64,000 nucleotides of DNA from Massilibacillus massiliensis. Lineage in GTDB: Bacteria > Bacillota > Negativicutes > FLKF01. The stretch covers positions 435,166-499,165 of the forward strand of contig NZ_LT575483.1 of NCBI RefSeq assembly GCF_900086705.1, given 5' to 3'. A program made the translations under genes and the position numbers. Positions 45,279-55,050 of the stretch are shown piece by piece. How positions within the stretch are numbered: position 1 is the stretch's first letter; each line of letters begins with the position of its first letter. The notes beneath the pieces are model-generated. The model saw nothing but the letters and a program-made list of their open reading frames with translations. It was not told the DNA's origin and made no database searches.

Positions 45279-47081
45279 TTATTCATAATGCATCTTGTTA
45301 ATTTCATACTTTATTCGTTGACTTTCTGCTAATTCCTGCAAAAAGCCCTCATCCCCCATACGTTCTAATTCATCGGCCTTAAGGCGATGTTGCTCATATA
45401 AATTTTTTAAATACGCCAAATGAACTGATCTTATGCAATCATCAATCAATTGCAAACTATCTTCTTCTTCTATTTCAATCAATAAACAATGCGATAATTC
45501 TATATTACTTTCTTCTTCCAACTTTAAAGAAGCAGTTACTTCATTAATAGGTTCTCCCATACGATAATTTTCTAATAAAAATTTAATAATTGCACGATGT
45601 TCGTTACTCTGGAATTCATCTATTTTTAACTGCGCCTCCAAATAAGGTATAATAGTATTATCATTCCATACCAATCGAATAATATGACGACCAGCACCAA
45701 TTGCAGCACAATCAACCTGTCGCACAAGTGTACTCATCTTTATATTCTGCCCTGTTTTTACATATTTATCCTTTTGTTTTTGTGGAATTATCTTTTTAAT
45801 TTCACTGCGAATTGCACTCTCGTCAATTCCTAGCTTCTGCGCAATGTGCGCAATAAATGCATTTACTTCAACTGCATTCTCTGTGGCTGCTAAGATTGGC
45901 ACTACTTGTGCTACAACAGCTACTTTTCCTTCCAATGTAGAATAATCAAACTCACTTAACGCTCTCTCAACTTGATAATCAAGAAGTGGCTTCGCAGCAT
46001 CGACTAATGCTAAAAATGCTTTTTGCCCGTGTTTACGAATAAACTCATCGGGATCCTTACCATCAGGAATCGCAATCACACGTACCTGTGCCCCACTTTT
46101 TTTCACAATAGAAAGCGCACGTATTGTAGCATTCTGACCCGCTGCATCACTATCATAAGCAAATATGATTTCTGGTGCATATTTTAGAAGTTTTTTACAC
46201 TGTTCGACTGTAAAGGAAGTTCCTAAAGAAGCAACCACATTTTTTACGCCATAATTATGCGCTGTAATCACATCCATATAACCTTCCATTACAATTGCAT
46301 ATCCAGCCGATTTTATATGACTGTATGCAAGATTTAGTCCAAATAGAATATTACGCTTATTAAAAATCGCCGTTTCTGGGGAATTTAGATATTTGGGCTG
46401 ACTATCATCTAAAACTCTCCCACCAAAACCTATCACTTGACCGCGCTCATTTGAAATAGGAAACATCACACGATTGCGAAAACGATCGTAAATACCTTCA
46501 GACTTTCTCTCTACGGCAAGACCTGCCTTTGTTAATACATTTTCACTGAAGCCGCGTTTTTCTAATGCCGTGGATAGTTTATCCCATGCCTCTGGAGCAA
46601 AACCTAATTTAAAATTATTTATTACATCATCATTTACACCACGCCGAGCAAAATATTCTTTTGCCGGTTTGCCATAACTCGTTTTCGTAAGACACGCATA
46701 AAAAAAATCCCTAGCCAAATCTTGAACTTTCCACAGTCTTGCCATCTCATGATCTCTAGCAATTTCTTGTGGTGTTTTTTCTTTTTGCGGCAAAGGTATA
46801 TTTAGCTTACTCGCTAAGATTTTTGCGGCTTCAAAAAAACTAACATTTTCAATCTTCATAATAAAATTGAAAACATTCCCTCCTGTATGACAACCAAAAC
46901 AATAAAAAAAACCTTTATCTGGCGTAACAGAAAAAGATGGTGTTTTTTCGTTGTGAAATGGACAACAACCCCAATAATTCTTTCCATTTTTTTTTAATGA
47001 TACATAGTCAGAAATGGTTGTTACTATATCACTCTCTGAGCGCACGCGTTCAATAAACTCATTGTACATTGTGTCTTTCAT
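45279..47081 (-). CDS. dnaG: DNA primase DnaG
   Basis: DnaG makes RNA primers for replication. The N-terminal CHC2 zinc finger is present (CCPFHNEKTPSF, then FYCFGCHTGGN), followed by the Toprim core (AIVMEGYMDVITAHNYG; APEIIFAYDSDAAGQNATIR) and a variable C-terminal helicase-binding domain. The start is the ATG at 47079-47081, preceded by AAGGGTG; the frame extends upstream to 47111. The product is about 600 residues. It lies 61 bases upstream of rpoD. Confidence 0.97.
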   Translation of the reverse strand: MKDTMYNEFIERVRSESDIVTTISDYVSLKKNGKNYWGCCPFHNEKTPSFSVTPDKGFFYCFGCHTGGNVFNFIMKIENVSFFEAAKILASKLNIPLPQKEKTPQEIARDHEMARLWKVQDLARDFFYACLTKTSYGKPAKEYFARRGVNDDVINNFKLGFAPEAWDKLSTALEKRGFSENVLTKAGLAVERKSEGIYDRFRNRVMFPISNERGQVIGFGGRVLDDSQPKYLNSPETAIFNKRNILFGLNLAYSHIKSAGYAIVMEGYMDVITAHNYGVKNVVASLGTSFTVEQCKKLLKYAPEIIFAYDSDAAGQNATIRALSIVKKSGAQVRVIAIPDGKDPDEFIRKHGQKAFLALVDAAKPLLDYQVERALSEFDYSTLEGKVAVVAQVVPILAATENAVEVNAFIAHIAQKLGIDESAIRSEIKKIIPQKQKDKYVKTGQNIKMSTLVRQVDCAAIGAGRHIIRLVWNDNTIIPYLEAQLKIDEFQSNEHRAIIKFLLENYRMGEPINEVTASLKLEEESNIELSHCLLIEIEEEDSLQLIDDCIRSVHLAYLKNLYEQHRLKADELERMGDEGFLQELAESQRIKYEINKMHYE

Positions 47082-47173
47082 AAGTTCACCCTTCATCGCG
47101 CCCTTATACAATTTACAGGACTTGTTAACTCAACTATATTTTAGACTTTTTAATTTAAAAATATGATATTTTA

Positions 47174-47207
47174 CCTAAAATTCGATAAAATTTTACTTTT
47201 TCCTGCT
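47174..47207 (-). repeat. Copy of dispersed intergenic element upstream of dnaG
   Basis: The minus strand reads AGCAGGAAAAAGTAAAATTT then TATCGAATTTTAGG, close to the copy at 33808-33840. It lies between the dnaG promoter and dnaG, so it would be in the leader RNA or an operator downstream of the start site. The rest of this 240-base spacer is AT-rich with nothing else recognised. Confidence 0.55.
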
Positions 47208-47222
47208 TTCTTGAAAAGTAAC

Positions 47223-47251
47223 TTTATATCATATTATTAAATTATATTCAA
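47223..47251 (-). promoter_or_regulatory. Promoter of dnaG-rpoD
   Basis: On the minus strand TTGAAT (47246-47251) and TATAAA (47223-47228) are separated by 17 bases, about 140 bases upstream of dnaG. Confidence 0.65.
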
Positions 47252-47313
47252 TACAAATTGCAAATATCCTTTTTTCCTATTGACATTAATGAATGAATTT
47301 GCTACATATTTGA

Positions 47314-47346
47314 TAAAAAAAGAGCAATCTGTCAAACGATTGCTCT
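47314..47346 (-). terminator. Terminator after dgt
   Basis: On the minus strand AGAGCAATC pairs with GATTGCTCT over an eight-base loop and is followed by seven T residues, nine bases after the dgt stop codon. Confidence 0.88.
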
Positions 47347-47354
47347 TTTCATCT

Positions 47355-48350
47355 TTATATTTGCACTTTTGTCGAAGGAACAAATATTTTTTCGAATAAT
47401 TGAATTGCATATAAATCAGTAAGTCCGGCTATATAATCTACTGTAGTTGTTTTGAGCCCCCATTTTTCACGACGAAGCAAAAACTCTCTTGGTAATTGTT
47501 CTGGATTGGAAAAAAAATAGTCATAGAGTTTTTCAATTACATACGCCGCTTTCTTTCGCTCTACAGCAAGCTCTCCGGAATAGTAAATTGTTTTAAACAT
47601 AAATGATCTAAACAGATCCATAGCAGATTGAATTTTTTCCGATAAAAAAATATCTTGCTTCTCCATCGAAGAAACAATCATATCAGATACCATTACCGTT
47701 ATCATTGTAGACGGCTTTATCCCCAGAACTCCAGATACTGTTTTAGGCAACATATCCGATGTTAACATTCCCGATCGTATGCCATCATCATAATCATGAC
47801 ACAAATATGCAATTCGGTCGGCAATTCGAACAATTTTCCCTTCTAAGGTGATCGGTAATGTGCTACCCGTGTGATTCACAATTCCATCCTTGACTTCTTT
47901 CGTCAAATTAAGGCCTTCACCGTTACGCTCTAAGTACTCAACGACACGCAAACTTTGCTCATTGTGACAAAAATGACCTAAAAGGTTTTTCATCGCTTCT
48001 TCACCAGCATGCCCGAAAGGCGTATGCCCGACATCATGACCAAGTGCAATTGCCTCTGTTAAATCTTCATTCAACCGCAGTCCCCTAGCGATCGTTCGAG
48101 CAATTTGCGCGACTTCTAAACTATGCGTCATACGCATTCTATAATGATCTCCTGGTGCCGTATACACCTGAGTTTTATGTTTTAAGCGACGAAAAGCTTT
48201 GCTATGAATGATGCGATCTCGATCACGTTGAAAAGCTGTTCTAAATTCACAGGCGTCCTCTTCTTGATCACGCGTGCTTTCAGCACTTTTACTTGCATAG
48301 CCCGATAGGATTGTGTATTCTAGATCTTCAATTCTTTCACGTACATTCAT
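47355..48350 (-). CDS. dgt: Deoxyguanosinetriphosphate triphosphohydrolase-like HD protein
   Basis: This 331-residue HD-domain protein resembles dNTP triphosphohydrolases that remove deoxynucleotides. Key motifs are HSKAFRRLKHKTQVY, HRMRMTHSLEVAQIARTIAR with the metal His, and ALGHDVGHTPFGHAGE with the HD pair; the later NHTGSTLPITLEGKIVRIAD carries the last aspartate. The ATG at 48350 is the natural start. It lies between dnaG and the divergent lptA-like gene. Substrate preference is not readable. Confidence 0.93.
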   Translation of the reverse strand: MNVRERIEDLEYTILSGYASKSAESTRDQEEDACEFRTAFQRDRDRIIHSKAFRRLKHKTQVYTAPGDHYRMRMTHSLEVAQIARTIARGLRLNEDLTEAIALGHDVGHTPFGHAGEEAMKNLLGHFCHNEQSLRVVEYLERNGEGLNLTKEVKDGIVNHTGSTLPITLEGKIVRIADRIAYLCHDYDDGIRSGMLTSDMLPKTVSGVLGIKPSTMITVMVSDMIVSSMEKQDIFLSEKIQSAMDLFRSFMFKTIYYSGELAVERKKAAYVIEKLYDYFFSNPEQLPREFLLRREKWGLKTTTVDYIAGLTDLYAIQLFEKIFVPSTKVQI

Positions 48351-48443
48351 TTTTCATCATCTCCAATCACTCCCATTATATACTGAACTAAAATCAATGC
48401 AAATATATTTCACTTTTTTAACAATGCATTTTTTATGGACTTT

Positions 48444-48452
48444 TGTTATAAT
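48444..48452 (+). promoter_or_regulatory. Extended -10 promoter of the lptA-like gene
   Basis: TGTTATAAT is a perfect extended -10 (TGN-TATAAT), 25 bases upstream of the GTG start. No strong -35 is seen, as expected for this promoter type. Confidence 0.6.
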
Positions 48453-48477
48453 GTTCATAGAAAGGATGGGATATACT

Positions 48478-48954
48478 GTGAAAAAGTTGAAAGTAGTTTT
48501 TTTACTGCTGGCATCATTGCTACTTATGACAGCTTCCGCATTGGCTAAACCAATTATTACTTCTGATATAAATTATTTTGATACCAATACGGGGCAATAT
48601 GTTTTAAAAGGAAATGTTTACATTGAGACTGGCAGTCGTATTATAACAGCAGGTCAAGCAAGAGTCGATATTACCTCCCTCGAAGTTTGGGCACAAGACG
48701 GGGTAACTGTTCAGCAAGATACACTAACCTTTCATGGACAAAGTGTCTATGTTAATGGTACGAACAAGACAGCTACAATCGATGGCGGTGTTGATTTATC
48801 GCGAGATAATTTATCTATTACGGCTGATTCCGTGCAATATAATTGGAGCACTAAAATTGCTGATTTTAACGGAAACGTCAACGTAAATCAAGATGGAAAT
48901 TCTTATACTGCTCCCTCAGTTCGTTATAACATGGAAAACAACGAAATTTTATAA
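48478..48954 (+). CDS. lptA: LptA/OstA-like periplasmic protein
   Basis: The 158-residue product has a signal peptide (VVFLLLASLLLMTASALA, cut near residue 24) and an OstA-like beta-jellyroll: YVLKGNVYIETGSRIITAG, VWAQDGVTVQQDTLTFHG, ATIDGGVDLSRDNLSITAD and IADFNGNVNVNQDGNSY. LptA-type proteins bridge the periplasm for lipopolysaccharide export, so this supports a diderm cell. The start is GTG at 48478 after GGATGGG; the longer open frame from 48313 overlaps dgt and is rejected. It is an orphan: no lptB/C/F/G nearby. A role other than lipid transport is possible. Confidence 0.82.
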   Translation: MKKLKVVFLLLASLLLMTASALAKPIITSDINYFDTNTGQYVLKGNVYIETGSRIITAGQARVDITSLEVWAQDGVTVQQDTLTFHGQSVYVNGTNKTATIDGGVDLSRDNLSITADSVQYNWSTKIADFNGNVNVNQDGNSYTAPSVRYNMENNEIL

Positions 48955-48972
48955 GCATCATCAGACCAGATG

Positions 48973-49006
48973 AAAGGGCGATTGCATTTGATTGCAATCG
49001 CCCTTT
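48973..49006 (+). terminator. Bidirectional terminator between lptA-like gene and glyS
   Basis: GGGCGATTGCA pairs perfectly with TGCAATCGCCC around a six-base loop, flanked by A and T runs, so it can serve both convergent genes. Confidence 0.92.
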
Positions 49007-49024
49007 TTATAGCTGAAACTATGT

Positions 49025-51085
49025 TTATAAAATCACTTTACTAAAGTCAGCAATCTTATCAATACTATTCGTAAGGCTTTTTAACAAGGCCAAACGATTT
49101 GTCTTAATAGATTCATCCTTATCCATAACCATTACTTTTTCAAAAAACGTATGAATTGGAGCAGCCAAATCCATTAGTGCTTCTATTGCACCTTTATAGT
49201 CATGCCCTTCAACCAAACTATCAACAGCACTTGTCGTAGATAGATAGGCTTTATACAAATCCAATTCCTCCGCAGTTTTTAAAAGTTTTTCATCGATTTC
49301 AGTTGATTTAGCCTTACTTGATAAATTCCCAACCCGTACAAAAGCTTGCACAGCATTTTTCATTTCCGGCTTTAGGATTTCCTGTGCAACAACTTTTGCC
49401 CGTAAATAAGTCGCATAGATATCATCCATACCGCTGTTAAGCACAGCGTCTACAATATCATGTGGAATTGCTTCATCCGCCAATACATTTTTCAAACGTA
49501 ACTGAAAGAATTCTTCAATTTGCTGTGTGATTTCCACGCATTTTTTCTCATCTGTAATGTGAAGCAATGCCAAATTCTGCTGTATAAGTTTTTTTAATAA
49601 AAGATTATATTCAGCTTCAATTAGAATATTTACAATACCTAACGCCTGCCGACGAAGTGCATATGGATCTTGAGAACCAGTAGGAATGAGACCTCGACTA
49701 AAAGTTGCAACAATATTATCCATTTTATCAGCAATACTAATCAATCGTCCCGCAATACGCTTCGGTAAAGCATCTCCGGCAAAACGTGGTAAATAGTGCT
49801 CATAAATGGCTTCAGCCACTTCGCTTGTTTCACCATTCAATAAAGCATATTCACGTCCCATAATGCCCTGGAGTTCAGTAAATTCACAAACCATCCCTGT
49901 CACAAGATCAGTTTTCGCCAATTCTGCAGCACGTTCAATTGTTGATAATACAGCGTCCTCTTTGTCTGTATATTTGACTAAAAATCCAGAGATTTTGATC
50001 AACCGATTGGTTTTATCAAAAATACTCCCAAGCCCCTCTTGAAATACAACTGATTTTAATTTTTCCAGTCGATCTACTAATTTTATTTTACAATCTTCTT
50101 CAAAGAAAAATTGTGCATCGGCAAGTCGTGCTCTAAGTACTCTTTCATTACCGTGCTGAACAATTTCAAGATGCTCCGCTCCACCGTTTCGCACTGTAAT
50201 AAACAGCGGCATTAAAGAACTATCTTTTGACATTACCGGGAAATAACGTTGATGTTCACGCATTGGTGTGATAACGGTTTCTGCTGGTAAATTTAAATAT
50301 TTCTCTTCAAAACTTCCACATAAGGCAGTTGGAAATTCAACTAAAAATACAACTTCCTCTAGCAAATCTTCTGTAATATCAGCATATCCGCCTTTTGTAT
50401 CTGCAAGTGTTTCAATCTGAGTACGAATCATCGTCCGGCGTACATCTTGATCCACAATTACAAAATTTTTCTCTAGCGTCATACTGTACTCTGCTGCAGT
50501 ATGAATTACGATATTACCTTTACTTAAAAAACGATGCCCACGTGTTATATTTCCAGTTTTTACGCCAGCGATTGAAAAATCAATGATTTTCGAACCAAAT
50601 AACGCAACCAACCATTTGATCGGTCGCACAAATTTCATATCCAGATCGGCCCAATGCATATTTTTAGGAAAATTTAAACCATGTATTAAATCCGATAAAA
50701 TCGTCTTAAGTAAGGTATCTACTGCTTGTCCTTTTTCATGCACAATTGCATAGACATACTCACCTTTTACAACGAGGTCTTTTACATCTATTTTCTGACC
50801 TTTAGCAAATCCCATACCGGCCTTTGTTGGATTACCCTCCGCATCAAAAGCAACTTTTACCGAAGGACCTTTATTCTCACTAGATATATCAGTTTGTTTT
50901 TCATCGACATCCTTGATTATAAGTGCAATACGACGAGGTGTTCCAACGGCACGAACTGATCCATAGCCAATACGTAATGCAGCAAACTTCTCTTTCGCTG
51001 CAGCTTCTATTTGTGTGAGTATCCCAGGCATAAACCTTGCTGGAATTTCTTCTGTGCCTATTTCTAATAATACATCGTTACGCAT
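49025..51085 (-). CDS. glyS: Glycine-tRNA ligase beta subunit
   Basis: GlyS is the tRNA-binding subunit of the tetrameric glycyl-tRNA synthetase. The 686-residue protein starts [16 protein letters not shown] and carries [34 protein letters not shown], a central HD-like segment, and [20 protein letters not shown] near the end. The ATG overlaps the end of glyQ by eight bases, with GGGAGG upstream. Confidence 0.97.
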   Translation of the reverse strand: MRNDVLLEIGTEEIPARFMPGILTQIEAAAKEKFAALRIGYGSVRAVGTPRRIALIIKDVDEKQTDISSENKGPSVKVAFDAEGNPTKAGMGFAKGQKIDVKDLVVKGEYVYAIVHEKGQAVDTLLKTILSDLIHGLNFPKNMHWADLDMKFVRPIKWLVALFGSKIIDFSIAGVKTGNITRGHRFLSKGNIVIHTAAEYSMTLEKNFVIVDQDVRRTMIRTQIETLADTKGGYADITEDLLEEVVFLVEFPTALCGSFEEKYLNLPAETVITPMREHQRYFPVMSKDSSLMPLFITVRNGGAEHLEIVQHGNERVLRARLADAQFFFEEDCKIKLVDRLEKLKSVVFQEGLGSIFDKTNRLIKISGFLVKYTDKEDAVLSTIERAAELAKTDLVTGMVCEFTELQGIMGREYALLNGETSEVAEAIYEHYLPRFAGDALPKRIAGRLISIADKMDNIVATFSRGLIPTGSQDPYALRRQALGIVNILIEAEYNLLLKKLIQQNLALLHITDEKKCVEITQQIEEFFQLRLKNVLADEAIPHDIVDAVLNSGMDDIYATYLRAKVVAQEILKPEMKNAVQAFVRVGNLSSKAKSTEIDEKLLKTAEELDLYKAYLSTTSAVDSLVEGHDYKGAIEALMDLAAPIHTFFEKVMVMDKDESIKTNRLALLKSLTNSIDKIADFSKVIL

Positions 51086-51962
51086 TCATGTTACCTCCCT
51101 TTAACAACGGATATCCTAATTCCTCACGTTGTTTTAAGTACCCCTGCGCACAGAGTCTTGCCATATTGCGAACTCTGGCAATAAATCCTGTACGCTCGCT
51201 TACACTAATTGCGCCACGAGCATCTAACAAATTAAAAGTGTGTGAACATTTCAGCACATAATCATAAGCGGGAAGTACAAATCCTTTTTCAATAATACGA
51301 ATCGCTTCTTTTTCATATTTATCAAAGAGTTCAAATAAAAGCTCAATATCCGCTAACTCAAAATTATAAGTAGATTGTTCCAGCTCATTGCGTTGGAACA
51401 CATCGCCATAAGTAACACCATTCACCCATTCTAGATCATATACGTTTTCTACTCCTTGAATATACATTGCCAAACGTTCTAACCCATATGTTATTTCCAC
51501 CGATACAGGTTTTACGTCGACACTGCCGACTTGTTGAAAATACGTAAATTGTGTAATTTCCATTCCATCAAGCCACACTTCCCAGCCAAGCCCCCATGCG
51601 CCAAGCGTCGGTGATTCCCAATTGTCTTCAACAAAGCGAATATCGTGCTCTTCTGGTTTAATTCCTAATTTCACTAGACTTTCTAAATACAATTCTTGAA
51701 TATTATCTGGGGAAGGTTTCATAATTACTTGAAATTGATGATGCTGAAATAAACGATTTGGATTCTCACCGTACCGACCATCTGCAGGTCTGCGCGATGG
51801 TTCAACATAAGCAACATGCCAAGGTTCTGGCCCTAATGCGCGCAAGAAAGTAGATGGATTCATTGTCCCTGCACCTTTTTCAACATCATAAGGCTGCGAT
51901 AGAATACAATTTTGTGCAGCCCAGAAGTTTTGTAAGGTCAGGATAATATCCTGAAATGTCAT
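51078..51962 (-). CDS. glyQ: Glycine-tRNA ligase alpha subunit
   Basis: GlyQ is the catalytic subunit. The 294-residue protein shows [65 protein letters not shown] and [18 protein letters not shown]. The start is the ATG at 51960-51962, eight bases after GGAGG; the frame open to 51980 overlaps that site. It is regulated by the T-box leader directly upstream. Confidence 0.98.
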   Translation of the reverse strand: MTFQDIILTLQNFWAAQNCILSQPYDVEKGAGTMNPSTFLRALGPEPWHVAYVEPSRRPADGRYGENPNRLFQHHQFQVIMKPSPDNIQELYLESLVKLGIKPEEHDIRFVEDNWESPTLGAWGLGWEVWLDGMEITQFTYFQQVGSVDVKPVSVEITYGLERLAMYIQGVENVYDLEWVNGVTYGDVFQRNELEQSTYNFELADIELLFELFDKYEKEAIRIIEKGFVLPAYDYVLKCSHTFNLLDARGAISVSERTGFIARVRNMARLCAQGYLKQREELGYPLLKGGNMNA

Positions 51963-52021
51963 AAAAAATTCCTCCTTCAAATTCGTAGATACAATAAACT
52001 AAGCGAGCAGCAAATAAAAAA

Positions 52022-52262
52022 CATCTCGTCCCTGTAACAATACATTTTGTTACAGGGACGAGATGCTAATTCACCCGCGGTTCCACCCTGATTGGCCTTT
52101 GACCCACTTTTATCTCTATCATGAGTTTTACTCGCCCTATTGGACTTTCCTCTCACAGCTTCAGAACGCCTTTCATTTATCTTAATTGCCTGGCTTTCAC
52201 CACTCCCGGCTCGCTGATAACGATAAATTACTCTTTCCTGCATCGCTTTAATTTTACTGCAT
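52022..52262 (-). promoter_or_regulatory. T-box leader of glyQS
   Basis: The minus strand contains the universal T-box sequence AGGGTGGAACCGCGG (52075-52089), which pairs with the free CCA end of uncharged tRNA. A very stable terminator follows (CATCTCGTCCCTGTAACA pairing to its complement, 52022-52066, then TTTTTT). Stem I features (AGCGAG, AAAGCCAGGC, GAAAGGCG) lie upstream, where GGC glycine codons occur. Uncharged tRNA-Gly would prevent termination and raise GlyQS synthesis. Confidence 0.96.
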
Positions 52263-52285
52263 ACTAAACTACAAAATATGATTTT

Positions 52286-52314
52286 AGTTTAGCAAATTGT
52301 CCAAGTAATGTCAA
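52286..52314 (-). promoter_or_regulatory. Promoter of the glyQS T-box transcript
   Basis: On the minus strand TTGACA (52309-52314) and TAAACT (52286-52291) are separated by exactly 17 bases, just upstream of the T-box leader and nine bases past the recO stop codon. Confidence 0.85.
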
Positions 52315-52322
52315 TCTATGAT

Positions 52323-53066
52323 TTACGGCTTAAGCATAGACAACTGTTTAATAAATGACAAAGATTTTAGTGGTTTTTCAATCAAATAGGTTAAATAATT
52401 CAGCAATACATTTTCTGTTTGCATTAAAATAGCCCCATTTATACTAAATGTTTCCGGTTCAATCCAATTCAGATTTAATAGATTTTGAATAAACCCTTGC
52501 ATCTTCATCGGCATATCCATCATTTCGGATGCCTTGCACGCCTTACAAACAACGCCGCCTTTTTCCAAAGAAAAGAACGCATCCGTCTCAATAGTTTCAC
52601 CACAAATTACACATTCTGTATAGATCGGCTGATACCCCGTATACTCCAACATTTGATAAGCTGCAGCTAATGCAACAAGACGCGGATTACGTTTTGACAG
52701 CATTGGAAGCGCAGCCAATAACACATCATATATATGGGGCTCCGGATGCCTTTCCGGGCAAATCTCTACAACAATTTCACTCAAAAAATTTGCATAAGCC
52801 ATAGCAACTAAATCTTCACGTAAAAGTTTAAACGATGTAATCGTCTCACATTGTTTAATTGTATCTAAATGATTTCCCTCTGCAACGTGAAGCTCTAAAT
52901 GGCTAAATGCCTGCATTCCTCCAGCAAGTATAGATCGAGGCCTGCGACAGCCATAAGCAATCGCACTTATCTTACCTAATTCTTTTGAAAAAAAAGTAAT
53001 AATTTTATCTGATTCTCCCCAGTTACGTACTGCTAACAAAATGGCTTCTGTCGAATATTGTGCCAT
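52323..53066 (-). CDS. recO: DNA repair protein RecO
   Basis: RecO promotes RecA loading and strand annealing. The 247-residue product has the N-terminal OB fold (EAILLAVRNWGESDKIITFF, GKISAIAYGCRRPRS), then a helical region and a four-cysteine zinc site (CVICGE and GGVVCKAC). The ATG at 53064-53066 follows AGGTG. It lies between yqzL and the glyQS T-box, as in Bacillus. Confidence 0.95.
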   Translation of the reverse strand: MAQYSTEAILLAVRNWGESDKIITFFSKELGKISAIAYGCRRPRSILAGGMQAFSHLELHVAEGNHLDTIKQCETITSFKLLREDLVAMAYANFLSEIVVEICPERHPEPHIYDVLLAALPMLSKRNPRLVALAAAYQMLEYTGYQPIYTECVICGETIETDAFFSLEKGGVVCKACKASEMMDMPMKMQGFIQNLLNLNWIEPETFSINGAILMQTENVLLNYLTYLIEKPLKSLSFIKQLSMLKP

Positions 53067-53088
53067 CAAAACACCTGACTTATTTTTA

Positions 53089-53241
53089 TTAATGCTCTAA
53101 TTTTTGTGAAAATTCTTTTCCATTCATTTCGTTTATCAATTCATCTGTTTCATGTTCCTCTTCACAATTCCGATAAAATAAATATGCCTCAATCCGCCCT
53201 GTATCTTGGAACATATCCCACATCACATTTTTCAACAACAT
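53089..53241 (-). CDS. YqzL-like small protein
   Basis: This 50-residue ORF begins MLLKNVMWDMFQDTGRIEAY and ends acidic (NCEEEHETDELINEMN). The W-D-x-F-x-x-TG-x-x-x-AYL pattern matches the YqzL family, and it sits between era and recO, exactly where yqzL lies in Bacillus. It has a good ribosome site (AAGGGATG) and is 22 bases from recO. Function is unknown. Confidence 0.82.
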   Translation of the reverse strand: MLLKNVMWDMFQDTGRIEAYLFYRNCEEEHETDELINEMNGKEFSQKLEH

Positions 53242-53433
53242 ATTACATCATCCCTTCGCAAATGCTATGTCAATTCACATTTACTTATAATAATGCTTAA
53301 ATAAAAATGATTTTTAACACTCTTTATTTATCTAGTTGAACATTGAAAACATAACTCTATTAATAGGATAGCCGATTTAAGGAAAAATATAAAGAGGAAA
53401 ACAAAATTTTAATATACTATTTTTAGGAAAATT

Positions 53434-54054
53434 TTATTTTTCATTTTGAACACCTGTTATTTTTTCTGCAATTACATCCTCACCTTCATGCCTAGGCATA
53501 ACGGTCCCAGCCGTAAGTATATACTGCAGGGCCGATTCACTGCTGATGTCAAGCGAAATAACATCTCTGCGAGGTACAATTAAATTTGTTCCCGAAGTCA
53601 TATTTAAACTCCACGGCACAAATACACAAACATAATCCCCATCTAATTTTTCTTTTAATGGCTCTGATAACTCAGACATAATAAAGCCAATGGCTTTTGC
53701 ACCTTCATGTGGATAAGGAACTAAAACTGCCTCATTAAATAAATTATTAGACTCGAACACAGCTGTGGACAAATGCTTAACACTATTATAAATAAATTTG
53801 ACAAAAGGTATTCTATTTAAAAGACTTTCACCAAAACTAATTAAACGTTGTAAAATCCAGTAAGAGGACAACCAACCGACCAGCAAAATCAAGCCTAAAA
53901 CCGTAATAAGTCCAATTCCGGGAAATTGAATCGGTAGATGCCTGCCCAGCAAAGTTTCTGTGAAAGAAAAAATTTCAACAATAACAAAAATCGTAATTGC
54001 AATTGGCACAATCACTATTAATCCATTAAAAAAATACTTAGATATAACTTTCAT
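53434..54054 (-). CDS. DUF502 membrane protein
   Basis: The 206-residue protein has two N-terminal membrane helices (FFNGLIVIVPIAITIFVIVE and GLITVLGLILLVGWL) and a soluble part with LLNRIPFVKFIYNSVKHLST and VFVPWSLNMTSGTNLIVPRR, the hallmark of DUF502. It has no established function; related proteins lie in membrane and envelope contexts. The start ATG follows GAGGTG; the upstream extension to 54129 covers the hairpin after era. A 190-base AT-rich spacer to yqzL shows nothing recognisable. Confidence 0.88.
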   Translation of the reverse strand: MKVISKYFFNGLIVIVPIAITIFVIVEIFSFTETLLGRHLPIQFPGIGLITVLGLILLVGWLSSYWILQRLISFGESLLNRIPFVKFIYNSVKHLSTAVFESNNLFNEAVLVPYPHEGAKAIGFIMSELSEPLKEKLDGDYVCVFVPWSLNMTSGTNLIVPRRDVISLDISSESALQYILTAGTVMPRHEGEDVIAEKITGVQNEK

Positions 54055-54094
54055 TCCTGCACCTCTACATAAAGCTAATTCAATCATAAGGAAT

Positions 54095-54120
54095 AAGCGT
54101 ATGCCAAAATTTGCATACGC
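54095..54120 (-). terminator. Hairpin between era and DUF502
   Basis: On the minus strand AGCGTATGC-AAATTTT-GGCATACGCT begins about ten bases after the era stop. The T tract after it is poor, so it may be a weak terminator, a processing site or a stabiliser. Confidence 0.5.
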
Positions 54121-54129
54121 TCCTATCAT

Positions 54130-55023
54130 TTATTCGTAGCCTAAGCCACGTAAAATTCCATCTCGATTGCGCCAATCTTTTTTTACTTTTACCCATAGAT
54201 CAAGATATACTTTTGAACCAAGTAAATTCTCTACATCTTTTCGTGCCAATGCGCCAATCTCTTTTAGTAATGCACCTTTTGCTCCAATTACGATACCTTT
54301 TTGAGATTCACGTTCTACATAGATCGTCGCTCTAACATAGATATCTTCATTCTTACGCGTAGACATTTCCTCAATGTCTACAGCAATTGCATGCGGAATT
54401 TCTTCTCGCGTTAAATGTAACACTTTCTCACGAATCAGCTCCGCAATAACCAACCGCTCAGGTTGATCTGTTACCATATCGCTTGGATAATATTGTGGCC
54501 CATATTCCAAATATTTTTTTATTTCTACCAGTAAATTATCCAAATTCATTTCTTCTTTTGCAGAAATCGGTACAACACCAGTAAAACTATATCGATCAGA
54601 GTAACGTGATATCGCCGGTAAAACTTGTTGTTTGGAGACTTTATCAATTTTATTGACAACTAGGATAACCGGCTTATCTGTTGATTGAAGACGTTCTAAA
54701 ATATATAATTCACCAGCACCGATGTCCTCACTGGCATCAACAACAAATAAAATAACGTCTACTTCTTTCAACGTAGTTTCAGCTGCATTCACCATATATT
54801 CCCCAAGCTTATGTTTAGGTTTGTGTATCCCCGGTGTATCAATAAACAAAATTTGTGCATCATCCTGCGTCAGTACACATAAAATTTTATTTCGTGTTGT
54901 CTGCGGTTTATCGGACATAATTACAATTTTTTGTCCAATTAACCCATTAATTAATGTTGATTTCCCCACATTTGGTCTGCCGATTACTGCGACAAAGCCA
55001 GATTTATAATTATTATTTTCCAT
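54130..55023 (-). CDS. era: GTPase Era
   Basis: Era is a ribosome-assembly GTPase acting on 16S rRNA. The 297-residue protein has G1 GRPNVGKST, the G3 motif DTPGIHKPKHKLG, G4 NKID, and a C-terminal KH domain (GIVIGAKGALLKEIGALARK). The ATG at 55021-55023 follows AGGAG; the frame to 55041 lacks a better site. It follows dgkA, without the cdd gene that separates them in Bacillus. Confidence 0.98.
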   Translation of the reverse strand: MENNNYKSGFVAVIGRPNVGKSTLINGLIGQKIVIMSDKPQTTRNKILCVLTQDDAQILFIDTPGIHKPKHKLGEYMVNAAETTLKEVDVILFVVDASEDIGAGELYILERLQSTDKPVILVVNKIDKVSKQQVLPAISRYSDRYSFTGVVPISAKEEMNLDNLLVEIKKYLEYGPQYYPSDMVTDQPERLVIAELIREKVLHLTREEIPHAIAVDIEEMSTRKNEDIYVRATIYVERESQKGIVIGAKGALLKEIGALARKDVENLLGSKVYLDLWVKVKKDWRNRDGILRGLGYE

Positions 55024-55050
55024 AAAAATTCTCCTTATCAAAACCTTATA

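Noticed and set aside
48313-48477. Longer N-terminus for the lptA-like protein
   Set aside because: It would overlap the dgt start and lies upstream of the promoter; the GTG at 48478 gives a clean signal peptide.
51977-52243. 88-codon minus-strand ORF upstream of glyQ
   Set aside because: It lies wholly within the T-box leader, including its terminator stem, and its translation is not protein-like.
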